Source of the DNA: Solanum dulcamara
Lineage: Eukaryota; Streptophyta; Magnoliopsida; Solanales; Solanaceae
Direction: 5' to 3'
DNA length: 64,000 bases
Assembly: GCF_947179165.1 (NCBI RefSeq)
Contig: NC_077244.1
Span: 70,788,144 to 70,852,143, forward strand
A model generated the notes under the pieces. It was not told where the DNA came from, did not search any database, and worked only from the letters and a program-made list of their open reading frames with translations. The position numbers were made by a program, and so were the translations under genes. Shown one piece after another: positions 32,545 through 45,400 of this stretch. How positions within the stretch are numbered: position 1 is the stretch's first letter; every line of letters begins with the position of its first letter.

Positions 32545-33610
32545 AAATTTTAACTCTACCTCATAAGTGAATTAAAGAGGCTGTTTCGAATAGACCCCGA
32601 TTCAAGACAAAAACAGTTTAGAAAAAAATATAATAAAAATACAATAGGCAATAGATATTAACAAAACAATAGATAGAAACATAATAATACTACAATAAAA
32701 TAAATACTATACACAAAGTACACGAGATAATAGAGTCACAAAAATCAAACAACAAGAAAGTACAAGAGTAGTCTTACGACTACAAGTAAGGGCAACAAGA
32801 CAAAGCCCTAACCTACTAGCAGTATGGACCACTCCTGCTCTAACCTTCTTACCCTAATTGGCACACCTTTTGATCTAAAATTATGTCATTAATAAGCTGT
32901 AACTATGTCATATTCCGTTTAATTATATCTCCCCAATACTTCTTTGGTTTACCTCTACCTCTCTTGAATTCATCCATAACCAACCTCTCACACCTCTACA
33001 CTGGGACATCCGTTCATCTCCTCATCACATGGTTGAACCATCTCAACCTCGTTTTCCGCATATTGTCTTCCACTAAAGTCACCTCCAACTTGTCTTAGAT
33101 GTTCTTATTTTTAATTCTATCTCTCCTTAGTAAACCTACACATCCATTGCAACATCCTCATCTCCCCCACTTTCATCTTCTGAAAAGGAGAGCTCTTGAC
33201 TGGCCAACACTCCATACAACATAGTTGGTCTAACTACCATTCGGTAGAACTTGCCTTTAAGTTTAGATGGCACCTTCTTATCGCACAAGACTCCATATGC
33301 GAGTCTCTATTTCATCAACCTTGCACCAATACGATGGGCGACATCTCTTCATTTTCTTGGATAATCGACCTAGCACCAATACAGTAGCTGACATCCTCAG
33401 CAATCACTTGATTTTCCTAAATAAACAACCCAAGATATTTGAAAATATTTCTCTTTTGAATAATTTGTGTATCAAAACTCACTTCCACATCAACTTCATA
33501 TGTCACATCAGTAAATTTGTACTCCAAATATTCAATCTTGGTCCTGCTCAACTTTCTCTTTACCGTTTTGACTTGCTTCAACTTGTGCCTCTGGAGTACA
33601 TTTCAAAAGC
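32545..33610 (-). pseudogene. RTE-type LINE fragment (reverse transcriptase C-terminus and 3' tail)
   Basis: Read on the minus strand, this is the 3' part of a non-LTR retrotransposon. Frame-shifted pieces of the RTE-clade reverse transcriptase C-terminus are recognisable (regions of the family's RLRWFGH, RRCERL and IRQDM-type motifs), with many stops. The 3' untranslated part ends in a SINE-like tail (plus-strand reading ACTCTACCTCATAAGTGAAT then GAGGCTGTTTCGAATAGACC). The fragment is 5'-truncated, as usual for LINEs. It is homologous to the second fragment at 35775-36790 in the same orientation. Confidence 0.75.
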
Positions 33611-33969
33611 AGATATGTGTTACTCCTCCTGTATTAAGATTAGCAAACCAGAAACAATAAAGATGAAAATAAAAAATAGTATCCGAGTCCACAGAATTCA
33701 TTGTGTGTCCTTAAGGAATTTAATCCCCTCACTGTACCCGAGTTTATGGATTATTTTCTCCCAAGATAAAACGGATAAATTATTAAAGAAGTAGCAGTAC
33801 CTCAAACTTCAATAATTTCAGCGAACTCAAAAGCACTCAACTTTGTTTGAAAGAAAATATATATGCAGAAGAAGGAGAAATTTAATGTTTAAAAATGAGA
33901 AAAAAATCATCTATTTATAGACAACAAAGGGTAGTGTAAAAAGGTGCTTATCGGAACAGATACAACTCT

Positions 33970-34090
33970 TCTCAAAAGTCACAACCTTTCAGAAAAGTCG
34001 CAACCTTTCAAAAAAGCCACAACTTTTTGGAAAAGTCACAACCTTTCGGAAAGTCACAACCTTTCGAAAAAGTCACAACCTTTCATTTTT
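33970..34090. repeat. Minisatellite of about 20-bp AAAAGTCACAACCTTTCG units
   Basis: About six imperfect copies of a 19-21 base unit containing AGTCACAACCTTTC lie back to back. Flanking sequence up to about 34,200 resembles the end of a decayed LTR, but no partner LTR is visible in the window. Confidence 0.8.
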
Positions 34091-34379
34091 CATTCACACC
34101 TTTAAAACCCAACAATATGTACAACGAGATCTTTCATAATCTTCTTCGATTGCATTGTCATCATACTTAAACTTGAGTGTACGCCTAAGTATAGGTACCG
34201 GTGAAAAAATAGGGTGTCCACTTGAGGAAAAATCCAGAAGCACTTTTCTTTTTTTTAGAATTAATTTAATTAACCTGTCAAGCTAAGTAAATGCTTTTAA
34301 ATTAAAAATTATACGATAAAAACTATTAAGTGTAATTTAAAATGTCATTTTAGAAGCTACGCTTGTCAACCAAACATAA

Positions 34380-35400
34380 CGAGTTTCACGAAATCTGTTG
34401 CCGTTACTACTAACGGAACGGTCTCATTAACGGCGTGTCCGTGAAGATGGTCCCCATGGGCACACGATATGGCAAAGCAAGGTTAACGGCGGGGAATGGG
34501 CGCACGTGAGGGGCTGGTCTCTTTCACAAGGTCACGTGCATCACGCAACCTCCCATGTCATCCTTCTAATCTGGGCCTCATGTTTTGGGCCCCTCCACCT
34601 ACAAAGTACCCATCATCTCACCATATCACAAGTCATAATCGAAAATTTGGACTATTTCTCAATTTGTATGTGTTATTATTACGTATCTTCTTTTGTATTA
34701 TTTTAAATTAATAATTTATATAATAATTAATACTTTTGAGTAACTCAAGTATAAAAAGCTTACCGTAATAATTCTTCTAACTTCTATCACAATAATGTTA
34801 TCTATAAATTTTCTAAGTTGGATTGAATCAGTAAACTATACTCTAGCTCCGTACACAGCTCAAAATCACTCCAAGCAATTTTTTTTAAATATGGTAGAGC
34901 CACCAGAAAAAATGCACTGAGGAGGCCGGGGACCACCCAATCACGACATGAGTTGGCCACGTGATTTGGGAGGCGGAATAGATGCGGTAAGTAAACATTT
35001 TTTATCACGTGACTTTCCCGTATTTCACGGACTACACGACACGGTGCTTGTGTTTTCTTATACGAAAGAAAAGCAAAAATAATTAATTAATTAAACTCAG
35101 AGAAAAAAGTATTGTTAACTGATCCCTATAATGATACCTTAAGCAGAGAATGTGTGCAACAGTAAACACCTAAAGAAGCTTCTCCAACTCTACAATTATT
35201 ATTCGTTGATTAAAATATACGTATTCACAACTTAAACTAATTAATGTTATTATAAAATAAAACTAATGATTGATGCTTCTTTCAGTATAGTATACAATAA
35301 AATACCTCTCTTTTGTTATCTGTAAATGTAATCCTATATTTCATTTGCTCTTTGGCCTATTCCTTTGAAGAAACCAGTTTGTGAAAACCACGTGATCTAG
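34380..35400. promoter_or_regulatory. Cluster of five CACGTG (G-box) sites, no gene assigned
   Basis: CACGTG occurs at 34503-34508, 34533-34538, 34957-34962, 35006-35011 and 35389-35394. G-boxes are bound by plant bHLH and bZIP factors. The region has higher GC than its surroundings (for example AACGGCGTGTCC and TTAACGGCGGGG near 34,430-34,500). It looks promoter-like, yet I find no convincing coding exon on either side, so the regulated unit may be a non-coding RNA, a lost gene or a transposon promoter. Confidence 0.45.
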
Positions 35401-35774
35401 TTGTCGTGGATATTTTAAATATTTATAAAGAAGAGATACATTGTCGTGGATAATAAAAACAAAAATGATTTGGGTCGGTGTAAATCTTCTTATAGAGATG
35501 TAGTACGTAAATTGAATGAGCTTCAATTCATGTTGCATAAAAGAACAAGACATTTTCATTTTGAGCAACTGCTCTGTACAGTTCATGATGTGGTGCGCCA
35601 CTAAATTCACCATATTTTGTGGGACTCTCATAGTTTGTAACCTCTAGTACTATCTTAGACCCTCAATACTCATGCCAACAAAAAAGTTAGATCAGATCAG
35701 TTGAGATCACATGAGCTTCACTACATGCTGTATTTTCGTCGCCCATTACTAAATAATGCTCACACAAATAAGTA
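35400..35774. other. Intergenic, nothing recognised
   Basis: Short stretch between the CACGTG cluster and the LINE fragment. No supported gene or repeat ends. Confidence 0.4.
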
Positions 35775-36790
35775 GAGCACCAATAACATATTCTGTGAAA
35801 CCCCATCAATAATGTGCGAGGAGAGTAGAATATACACAAACCTTATTACTATCTTCTGGAAGTAGAGAGGTTGTTTTCGAAAGACCATTGGTTCAAGTGT
35901 AACAAATTCAGTTACAAAGAAGAAGGAGACAACGTGGATAGAATATAGCAATTGTAACAAGGTAACAATGCAAAGTCTACCGAAAAGGATCCGAAAACAA
36001 CAATAAAATAATATGAAAATCGAGACACAGTAAACAACAAACAAGGATAGATTATTGAAAGCAATAATAAACAATGATAAAATCAAAAACAAGAACTGCA
36101 ATAATACAACTAGTACCATGGCATACACCAGCCAACCTAAGTAAGACACCACTACACTACCTACTAACTTTTTACCCTAATACACATATTCCACACCCTT
36201 CTATCTAAAGTCATGTCATCGGTAGCCTGAAGCTGCGTCATATCCTGTCTTATCACATTTCTCCAATACTTCTTCAGCCTACCTTTACCTTTCCTCGTAG
36301 CCTCTATAATCAACCTCTCGCACCTCCTCACTAGTGCAACTACGCATCTCCTCTTCACATGTTCAAATCATCGCAATCTCATTTTCCTCATTTTGTCGAC
36401 CATAGAGGCCACTCCCACCTTAGCTCGATATTCTCATTTTTAATCTTATCGCTCCAAGTATAACCACACATCTACCTCATCATCCTCATCTCCACAACAC
36501 GCATCTTCTGGACATGAATGGTTTTGACTGGTCAGCACTCCGCCCTATACAACTATGTCAGTCTAACCACCACTCTATAGAACTTATCCTTGAATTTCGA
36601 TGGTGCCTTTTTATCGCGCAAGACTCTACTTTATCTACACCGCACTAATACAATGTATGATATCATCATCGATGTCCACTCTCTGCTGAATTATAAACCC
36701 AAAATACTTGAAATTGTCTCTCTCAGAGATAACACACAAATAAGTACATTGAATTCGATACTTAAGAATCTTAACAATTGAATTTATTAA
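35775..36790 (-). pseudogene. Second RTE-type LINE fragment
   Basis: A minus-strand 3' fragment of the same LINE family as 32545-33610. A short open stretch (36358-36164) preserves RRCERLIIEATRKGKGR, IRQDMTQLQ and MTLDRRVWN, the C-terminal signature of plant RTE-clade reverse transcriptases; the rest is broken by stops. The 3' end (35775-35905) carries the tail shared with local SINEs, read on the plus strand as AGTAGAGAGGTTGTTTTCG. It is 5'-truncated. Confidence 0.8.
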
Positions 36791-37070
36791 ATTAAAATTA
36801 TGAATTAGCCTCTCATTCATCTTATATCTCTGCGTAAAATATGTGTATTATTATTAGTGGCATGCTAAATCATATAACATATAAATTTGACACTATATAT
36901 ATAAATATAATATATATATATATATATTGGGCGGCATAATTTATAGGCTAGCTTAGAGGACTGCATGTTATCGACGTCATGATCCATCGATTAAAAATTA
37001 AAGGTCTTCAAACAGGATCAATCGAAAAATAAAAGCAAACCTATAGCTCGATTAATTAATTGTAATTTAT

Positions 37071-37398
37071 TGAGATATTTATTGTATAATTGTACATATT
37101 AGCTAGTTAGTTATAAACTGAACACATTAGCTAGTTAGTTAGAGTACACATCAGCTAGTTAGTTAGAGTTTGTTAGACTGCACAGTACGAGTCAGTCGAT
37201 TTGGCTAGGCTCAATTAGTTAGCTGTAGTTTGTTAGTATAAATATATGCTCAACAATTGTGATCTTTACTCTTTTCATTCATCTAATACAAGTCAGAGAA
37301 TTCTTCTCCTTCAAGCTTTCTACATTCTCCATCAATGGAGCTCTTGCAGATTCCACAATCTTAGGTGTGTTTCTATGTCTGCAATCATAAATTTGACA
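37071..37398 (+). repeat. 5' LTR of old copia element
   Basis: 328 bp. It contains three to four imperfect GCTAGTTAGTTA units in its first half and a TATA-like TATAAATATA near 37240. It is paired with 42449-42775. Confidence 0.92.
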
Positions 37399-37519
37399 TG
37401 ATATCAGAGTAGGTTGCTCTTTCTCTAGTCTTCTCTTAGTAGAATTTTGCATCCAATACGTGTTTTAGATCTTCAAATTGTGTTCAGTTCTTCATCAGTT
37501 TCTATAAGCAAAGTTCGTC

Positions 37520-40500
37520 ATGGTTGAAATCACAGGGGACAACTCTAATGCTAATGCTACAGCTGTAGGAGAGAATTCAATTAACGTTAGTAATCCTCTC
37601 TATATTCATCCATCTGATAGTCCAAGTCTAGTTCTAGTTCCAATAGTGTTTGATAGAATTGGTTATCGATCATGAAGAAGAGGTGTAATGAGATCTCTCT
37701 CTGTGAAAAACAGGTTAGGATTCATTAATGGAGAGTGTGAGAGACCAGCTTTAAACTCATCTCAATATCGTAAATAAGAGAGATGTGACAATATGGTCAG
37801 ATCTTGGATCCTCAATTTCCTTAGAAAGGAAATTGCAGACAGTGTAGAATATGTCTATGATGCTATTTCGAGAAAAGCATACAAAGCACACTAACCTAAC
37901 TCAACGAAGGCGACTGCCAGCACTGACTTAGATACACACATAGACGGTTGAGTAGTAGGCTGATTTGATCAGAAAAGTAGTATACCTCCGACTGAATCAA
38001 TGGAATTGTGAAAAAAATTGGAGGATCATTATGATCAAGCAAATAAAGCATGATTGTATCAGATTCAAAAAGAAATCAACAACCTAAGTCAGGGTGTGTT
38101 TGATATTACTGTATATTACTCCAAGATGAAGAAACTCTGAGAAGAACTAAGCAATCTGAGCATCAAAGGTCAGTGTAGTTGTGTATGTACTTATGGTGGA
38201 AAAGACACCACACACAAAAAAGAACAAGATAGGAGGCTTATCCAGTTCCTAATGGGACTTAATGAAGTTTATACTTTCATTAGGGGTAGTATATTAATGA
38301 TGAACCCCTTGCCATCCATGGCTCAGACATTTGCACTATTGGTCCAAAAAGAAAAACAAAGGGAATTCAAGCCAAATAATCAGTTGTTTACAGAGGCAAG
38401 CTCAATGAATGTTAGTACTAGCTCAAGTTCATCAGGATCATCAACTAGAAGACAATTTAAGACAATTTAAGACAAATTTCTCTGGAATCAATTATTCTGC
38501 AAATAACAGGTCTAGACCTTTCTATGATTACTGCAAGAAGCTAGGCCATATCAAGGACAAATGCTTCAAGATACATGGCTATCTCAATCAGAACAACAAC
38601 TATAGTAATGGATAGAACTATAATAATGGAAACAATAATCAAAACAGGCACAATAATGTTCAGAACCAAAGAGCACCATCTCACTATAATTTAGGTCACA
38701 ATCAGGATTACAGGCTAGCTAAAGGCAAAAGTATTATAGAAATCTTTGCTGATTTCACTACAAAAGTTGCTGGTGAATCTTCCACAAATACAAGCACCAA
38801 TCTCACTAAGGAGCAGTATACACAACTTATCAATCTACTGCAACACTTTCAACTCAATAATGCAGGAGATACAAATAATGAAGAGCAGATGACAAATCGA
38901 GCTGCAAATTTTGCAGGTATCATAGTATGCAACTCATCTATTGACTTTGATAAACTTTTATGTGGTTGTTTCAAAGCAAGAACTAACTTATGGATATTAG
39001 ACTCAGGGGCTACATATCACATGACCTTTAATAAAGCCCATCTTTCAGATATCATTACCTTACCATATCTTCTCTACTAGTAAAATTGCCTAATGGATCC
39101 ATACCCTGACATAAGAAGTCCAACGGGAGCAAGGTAACTGAAATTGGAAATGTGAAACATGTTTCTATGATCATACTTTACAACGTCCTTTTCATTTTTT
39201 CTTTCAAGTACAATCTTATATCCATCAGTTCCTTAATACTAAATCTCAAATGCATTGCCTCATTTTCTAATTCCTCTTGTGTTCTGCAGGGCCCTTCACT
39301 AAAGAGGCCTCTTGAAATTGGTAGAATGCAAGATGGACTATACTTTCTATGTTTAGAATGTCTGCAAAAGAATCTTCCAGCATTACAAAAACAATTAGCT
39401 CAATGTTCAGCTTAATGCTTCTCTTCTCGTAGTAATAAGATAGGCTATTAGTGTCAATATTTTTCTCATTCTTGTAGTTCCACGGTAAGAAATCCTACTC
39501 CCCATTCTACTCATCTTGTAATGACCAATCTTTATAGTAATGAACATGTTGTTTTTGATTCTGTGTCAAACTTATCTCATGAAACTTCTACTGATTTACT
39601 ATGGTATTACAAACTTGGCCATGTACCTTTTGTCAAAATGAAAGGCATATCCTCCAACCTGTGGAGTTTTCAGCCAAACAACCTTTCAATTGTACCATAT
39701 GCCCAATAACAAGACAAACTAAACTACCCTTTTCATCAAAGACTCATACCACATCCAAAATATTTGAACTACTTCATGTTGACTTGTGGGAACCTTACCC
39801 TATAGCAACTCATGCTAACTTTAAGTATTTCATCACCTTAGTTGATGACTTTAGCAGGTCCACTTGGACACACTTACTAAGCTGCAAAAGTAATGCTTTA
39901 TATATTCTAAAGGCGTTTGTAAAATGGTTGAAAATCAATTCAAAACAACTATCTAAAATATTAGATCAGATAATGGATTAGAGTTTGTAAACCATGAATG
40001 TATCCTTTTCTTTCAATCCAAAGAAATCATTCATCAAAAGTCATGCCCATACACTCTACAATAAAATAGAGTAGTAGAAAGCACAAATACCTTCGAGAAA
40101 CTGCCAGGGCATTGCTCTTTCAATCCAAATAACCAACAAAATACTGGGGGGAGTATATACTCATTGCAACCTTCATTATTAACAGGCTTCTTTCTATTCT
40201 CCTTCATAACAAATGCCCTTTTACTTTGCTGTATAACCAAGAGCTACAATACTCTCATATGAGAAGTTTTAATTGTCTTTGTTATCCTACCACACCTAAA
40301 CACCACAGAGTCAAATTTGACCCAAGAGCAACACCACATGTATTTGTGGAATATCCTTTTATTATAAAAAGGTATAGGGTACTGAGTTTGGCTAGGAAGA
40401 AAATTTATGTTTCAAGGGATGTTGTATTTCATGAGACAGATCTCACTTTCTCCTTAACTTCTAACACATCCAAATCTTTTTTGTCCAATCTCTATTCTAC

Positions 40501-42440
40501 TACTGTGTTTGATTATGATACTCTCATTTCTTCTGAGTCTCACTCTCCCAATTCTGGTTCTTCTGAGCCTCCATCTACTCATCATTCTTCACACAATGTA
40601 CAATGTAATCCTGGACATGCAAGTAACACAGTTCCATCCATGTTACCAAACCTGACATCCAATCCTTCTTTATCTTCTCACCATCATTCCCCTAAACATG
40701 TTGCATCAGTTAGGAAATCCACCAGAGTTCACAAAGCACCCACATACCTTAGTAATTATTTGTGCATTAAAAATATTTCTAAAACTCCACAACTATCTCA
40801 TTTCCCGCATGTCTCTTTTTTCCAGCACTATCACATCTCTTATAATGTTCTTTATCTTGAAAGTCAATCACTTGTGTTGAGTGTATTACATGATTGTGAA
40901 TCATCATCATATTAGGAGGTAGCTAGGATACCTACATGACAGGTAGAAATGACACAAGAGTTGTCTGCACTCCATGATAACAATACTTGGGATCTTTTAC
41001 CAATGCCTACTGGGAAAATGCCCATTGGATGTAGATGGGTCTAAAAAATAAAGCATAAGGCAGATGGGAGCATAGAAAGATATAAGGCTAGACTAGTTGT
41101 GAAAGATTATACTCAATGTTATGGAATAGACTACACAGAAACCTTCTCTCCTATTATTAAAATGGCAGTTGTTAAAGCCTTGATTGCTACTGTTATAAAG
41201 AAACACTGGAATATCAATCAGTTAGATATGAACAATGCTTTTATACATGGAGACTTACATGACAAAGTATACATGGAGGTACCACAAGGATTAGGCATTC
41301 CTGTCATAGGATTAGTCTGCAAACTTAACAAATCACTTTATGGTTTGAAACAAGCAAGTAGGTAATGGTATGCTAAACTTTCTGATGCTTTCAAGTCCAG
41401 AGGTTATACTCATTCCCTTAATGGCTACTCCTTGTTTTACAAGAAGCAAGGGTCCTCCACTGTCTTCATAACTGTATATGTGGATGACATTCTACTCACT
41501 TGAACTAATCTTGAAGAAATTGAACAGCTAAAAGGTATCCTTCATAATCAGTTTAAAATTAAGAACCTGGATAAGCTACATTAGTTTTTGGGATTAGAGG
41601 TCTTGTATATAAAGATTGGGGTGCTCATCTCACAGAGAAAGTTTGTACTTGATCTCCTAAATGAGTACCAGTGCTCTCAATATTCTAGTCTTGCCTCACC
41701 TCTTGATACAACAATAAAACTAAGAGCTACTAAGAGCTAATGAAGGAAAGCCTATATCAAATCCTAGTTCATATAGAAAACTTGTTGGGAAGCTCAATTT
41801 TTTGACTAACACCAGATTGGATATTGCCTATGGAGTCCAACACCTTATCCAGTTCATGCAAGATCCCAAAAAGCCACACATGCAAAGTGCCTATCGTATG
41901 CTCAGGTACCTTAAGAAGGATCCAACATTAGGACTACTTATATCCCTAACTGATGACTACAGGGTTCAAGCCTTTTATGACTCTAACTGGGGAGCCTATC
42001 CTGATTCTAGAAAGTCTATAACTGGTTACATTGTGCTGCTAGGACCAAATCCTATAAGTTGGAAGTCCAAGAAACAAGAAACTATTTCCCTTTCCTCAGC
42101 TGAGGCTAAGTACATATCCATTAGGAAAGTGGTTAGGGAGCTACTTTGGTTTAGTAGACTATTTGATGAACTTACCTTCCGAGAAATGGTCTATTTCCTG
42201 TATATTGTGACAACCAGTCAGCTTTACATATAGCTAAGAATCCTGTTTTTCACGAGAGAACCAAGCATATTGAGATTGATTGTCACTTTGTGCGAGCTAA
42301 ACCTCAAGAAGGTCTTATCTCTCTGCATCATATTGGCACTGGTGATCAACTGGACGATATTCTTACCAAAGCCCTCACAGGAATCAAACATTCTGTTGTT
42401 CTACACAAGTTGGTTGTGCTAATCTCACCTCCAACTTGAG
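37520..42440 (+). pseudogene. Copia gag-pol pseudogene
   Basis: Disabled polyprotein in which successive domains can still be read in shifting frames. Gag starts at ATG 37520 and stops after about 50 codons. A zinc knuckle lies near 38520-38580, with the first cysteine apparently replaced (FYDYCKKLGHIKDKC). The protease is DSGA near 39000, and an integrase core with HVDLW and VDDFSR lies near 39775-39860. RT pieces are at 41099-41365 (TFSPIIKM, LYGLKQASR) and around YVDDILLT near 41475. RNase H is at 41802-42233 (LSSAEAKY). At least ten in-frame stops or shifts separate them. It cannot be self-mobile. Confidence 0.9.
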
Positions 42441-42448
42441 GGGGGTAT

Positions 42449-42775
42449 TGAGATATTTATTGTATAATTGTACATATTAGCTAGTTAGTTATAAACTGAA
42501 CACATCAGCTAGTTAATTAGAGTACACATCAGCTAGTTAGTTAGAGTTTGTTAGTTTGCACAGTACGAGTCAGTTAGTTGGTTGGGCTCAATTAGTTAGC
42601 TGTAGTTTGTTAGTATAAATACATGCTCAACAATTGTAATCTTCACTCTTTTCATTCATCTAATATAAGTCAAAAAATTCTTTTCCTTCAAGCTTTCTAC
42701 ATTCTCCATCAATGGAGCTCTTGCAGATTCCACCATATTAGGTGTGTTTCTATGTGTGCAATCATAAATTCGACA
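42449..42775 (+). repeat. 3' LTR of old copia element
   Basis: 327 bp, starting TGAGATATTTATTG directly after the purine tract and ending CGACA. It diverges from the 5' LTR by about 20 substitutions, mostly C/T and G/A. Confidence 0.92.
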
Positions 42776-45400
42776 TGATTAATTAATTAATTGAGATATT
42801 TAAATATGTCTAAGCTAAGTAGGACTTGTGAATGCAAAGAATATATAAATGGAATACATACAACCTGTGAATGCATGGAGTAGTTAATTTGTTAAGTTAA
42901 TTAAAGAGAGGAGTGGACCAGCCATGCATGTTCTGCTATACTTTTTCTTTTTTCAAAAAGGAATTAAGATAACAAAATAAAGCATAAAGCTAATATAAGA
43001 AGAGTGACTACTTGGACTAATTTGATTTAATTAATACAATTATGTTTAATGAGTAACGAAAGACAACCTGTTCGGTTCTAGGAGTAGTGCACCTTAATGT
43101 GAATGCTTACTTTGATTGTCGGAACTAAATATGCTCTACTTTTTCAACATCAACTTTCTATCAAATATTAGCCTTTAATTTTGTTATATAAATGAATGAT
43201 TGGTTTAATTAATTATATTTAATGCTTTGTCCACATTCACATTTTTTTTTTCAACGAAGGAGTTACAGATGATAAACGTCCTTCATTTTTAATTTTAAGA
43301 TTGTGGATCATATTTACATTTTTGATTGCGACAAGAAAAAAATTTCTTAGATAGTAATTAAAAATCATTCACTTTCAATCTTAAGATCGTAGACAACATT
43401 CATCTTTAATTATGACCAATTTTTTTTTTAGATAATAGATTATGGATTCAGATCGAGCAAAAAAAGTGAAAACTTTATAGGAAATTGGTTTTATAAAATC
43501 TTTGATTGCGTGACAAGAAGATATGGGTGTTCACAGGTCGGTTTGGATCGGTTATTGATCAAAACCAAATTAAATCAATTTAATTGATTTTTAAATTTTT
43601 AAAACCAATTAGGATATATATATTTATTGCTTATGTTGTAATCGGTTTCTATTCGGTTTGAATCTGTTGTTCGGTTATTAACCATACACAAAAATATAAA
43701 AAAATAATTCATCAAATAAGAAAAAAAGACAACAATTCATCAAAAAGAAATGAATTGTTTCGTGCCATTTTGAATTTTATAATTCTTGTATTAAAACCCA
43801 ATTATGATTAACTTCCAACTTATATTGTCAGATAATTCAATGCACTAAACAACATAAACTTACTGAATAATGACATAGCTACTAATATTATTGCACAAAT
43901 AAAAGATGCATCATACTTTATTTTTTTAATTAGAGATCTGCATTTTTTGCATAAAAAATTGTTTTAAAAAGTAATATATATATAAGCTATCAAATTTTTT
44001 TCGATTATTTTGAACAAAATTAAAATCAAACAAAAATATTCTCAATTTTTTTAAAATATAAATTAAAATTAAAATTAATTTAATTTTTCAATTTGAATCG
44101 ATTTTTATTTTAACAATAAACGTGAAAGAAACAAAAGGAAAAACAAATATTGGTTGAGGGCACATGGGGAGAACGAGAGTTGGCCGCCGGGGGAGGCAAC
44201 CCCCGCACTATCCGGTTCAGCTAAAAGGTCATTCACACAAATAAGTGAAAATTTGTAGCGTTCACGTGACTCTTTTTTTTCACCTTCTTTTTCACCTTCT
44301 TTTTCACCTTTTACCACAAATGAGTGTAAGTTAGATATAGTTATAAATGTGTATCTATTTTTGTTCAATTTCTTAAATTTCATTACCAAATTAAAATAAA
44401 ATATTATTTGTTTTTTTTATTGGATTCATTTTTATTTTCCTTGAGCACCTAATCCTCGTTAGCTCGCACTGCCTGAAATCCCTTTTTTCTCTCTCTCTCT
44501 CATTTTGACGCAATTTTAATCGTAAGTGCAACTCTTACAATTGGATAACAGGTTGGGATCTGTGCACTAATCATAATCATTAAGTTCTTTAATCTATTTA
44601 ATTAGTGTGGGGTCACTAATGCCAACTCTTAACTCTTGTAATGTGGATTGCGCATTTCGAGGTCACGTGACATGCCATCACAGATGTAGCATTAACAATA
44701 CCGTCCCTGTTGCTCTTCTGATTTGTACGCGCACTCGCAACAAACCACTCTTTAATAATTAAATTATTTTAATTCTCAAATGATATTGCAAGGGCCAAAA
44801 ATCGGTTTTTGAAGTGTATCGAACGGCAGCACATGACAATTAGAGTTAGTTAAATCCATCTCGAGATTAAATTTGATCGCGAGTGGTATTTGATAAAGCT
44901 ATCAACTCTTTATAGAAAGTCAATACAACGAAGATTTAATATATTGATCATACTCACTCAGAGAAGCAAAATAAACAAGAAGCATATTTAGAATTAGATT
45001 ATAAATACATAAACTTTCCTATAACTCGTAGCCCATATGATTTTAATCAGAATAGCTCTATTATTTGCACAATTACAAACTCAAGCTCTCATGTCTCTGG
45101 TTTTCCAACAACATAGCTAGACAATTACGTCGAGAAATACTCAATAAAAATTACTTTCTTATCTTACTTTATGATTTTGCCATTCACTATTTTTATATAA
45201 TACTTCGTTCATTATTTTAGCAAGTTACTTAGCATCAAAAATATAATATTTGTTCTTAATAATCCATTTTCCCTTAGTTTCCTTTCACAAATTCCATTGT
45301 TATTTTGGATCATTGATTTAGAGTTGAAAAAATATTTTCTTCATTAAAATAATTTTTAACAATTATTTATAATATTTTTCTTAAATCAGAAACATAATAT
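42776..45400. other. Intergenic region
   Basis: AT-rich DNA with no supported gene. Around 43505-44115 there is repeat-like sequence beginning GGGTGTTCACAGGTCGGTTT, with self-complementary AAACCAATTA pieces, possibly a decayed foldback element. A GC-rich island of about 60 bases (44170-44230) and a triple CACCTTCTTTTT repeat (44280-44312) follow. Confidence 0.5.

Larger units (their letters stand above)
37071..42775 (+). mobile_element. Old, decayed Ty1/copia LTR retrotransposon
   Basis: A 5.7-kb plus-strand element with LTRs at 37071-37398 and 42449-42775, both beginning TGAGATATTTATTG and ending in GACA. A tRNA-Met-type primer site (TGATATCAGAGT) follows the 5' LTR, and a purine tract (GAGGGGGG) precedes the 3' LTR. 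The LTRs differ at roughly 20 of 327 positions, far more than in the 2.7-8.1 kb element, so this insertion is much older. No exact 5-bp target duplication is visible. The gag-pol region is full of stops and frameshifts. It belongs to the same broad copia group as the young element: the gag start (NPLYIHPSDSP) and domain order are alike, but the sequences are distinct. Confidence 0.93.

Noticed and set aside
33267..33794. 175-codon plus-strand ORF
   Set aside because: It is the antisense shadow of the RTE LINE fragment read on the minus strand.
34802..35008. 68-codon minus-strand ORF near the CACGTG cluster
   Set aside because: It is short, starts without promoter or splice context, and has no recognisable motif; not enough to claim a gene.
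35760..36152. 130-codon minus-strand ORF rich in Leu/Phe/Val
   Set aside because: It covers the non-coding 3' tail of the LINE fragment; the hydrophobic composition follows from T-rich sequence.
44105..44389. 94-codon minus-strand ORF with EGEKEGEKEG repeats
   Set aside because: The repeats come from the CACCTTCTTTTT triplet and the rest from the GC island; it looks like transposon-derived chance coding.
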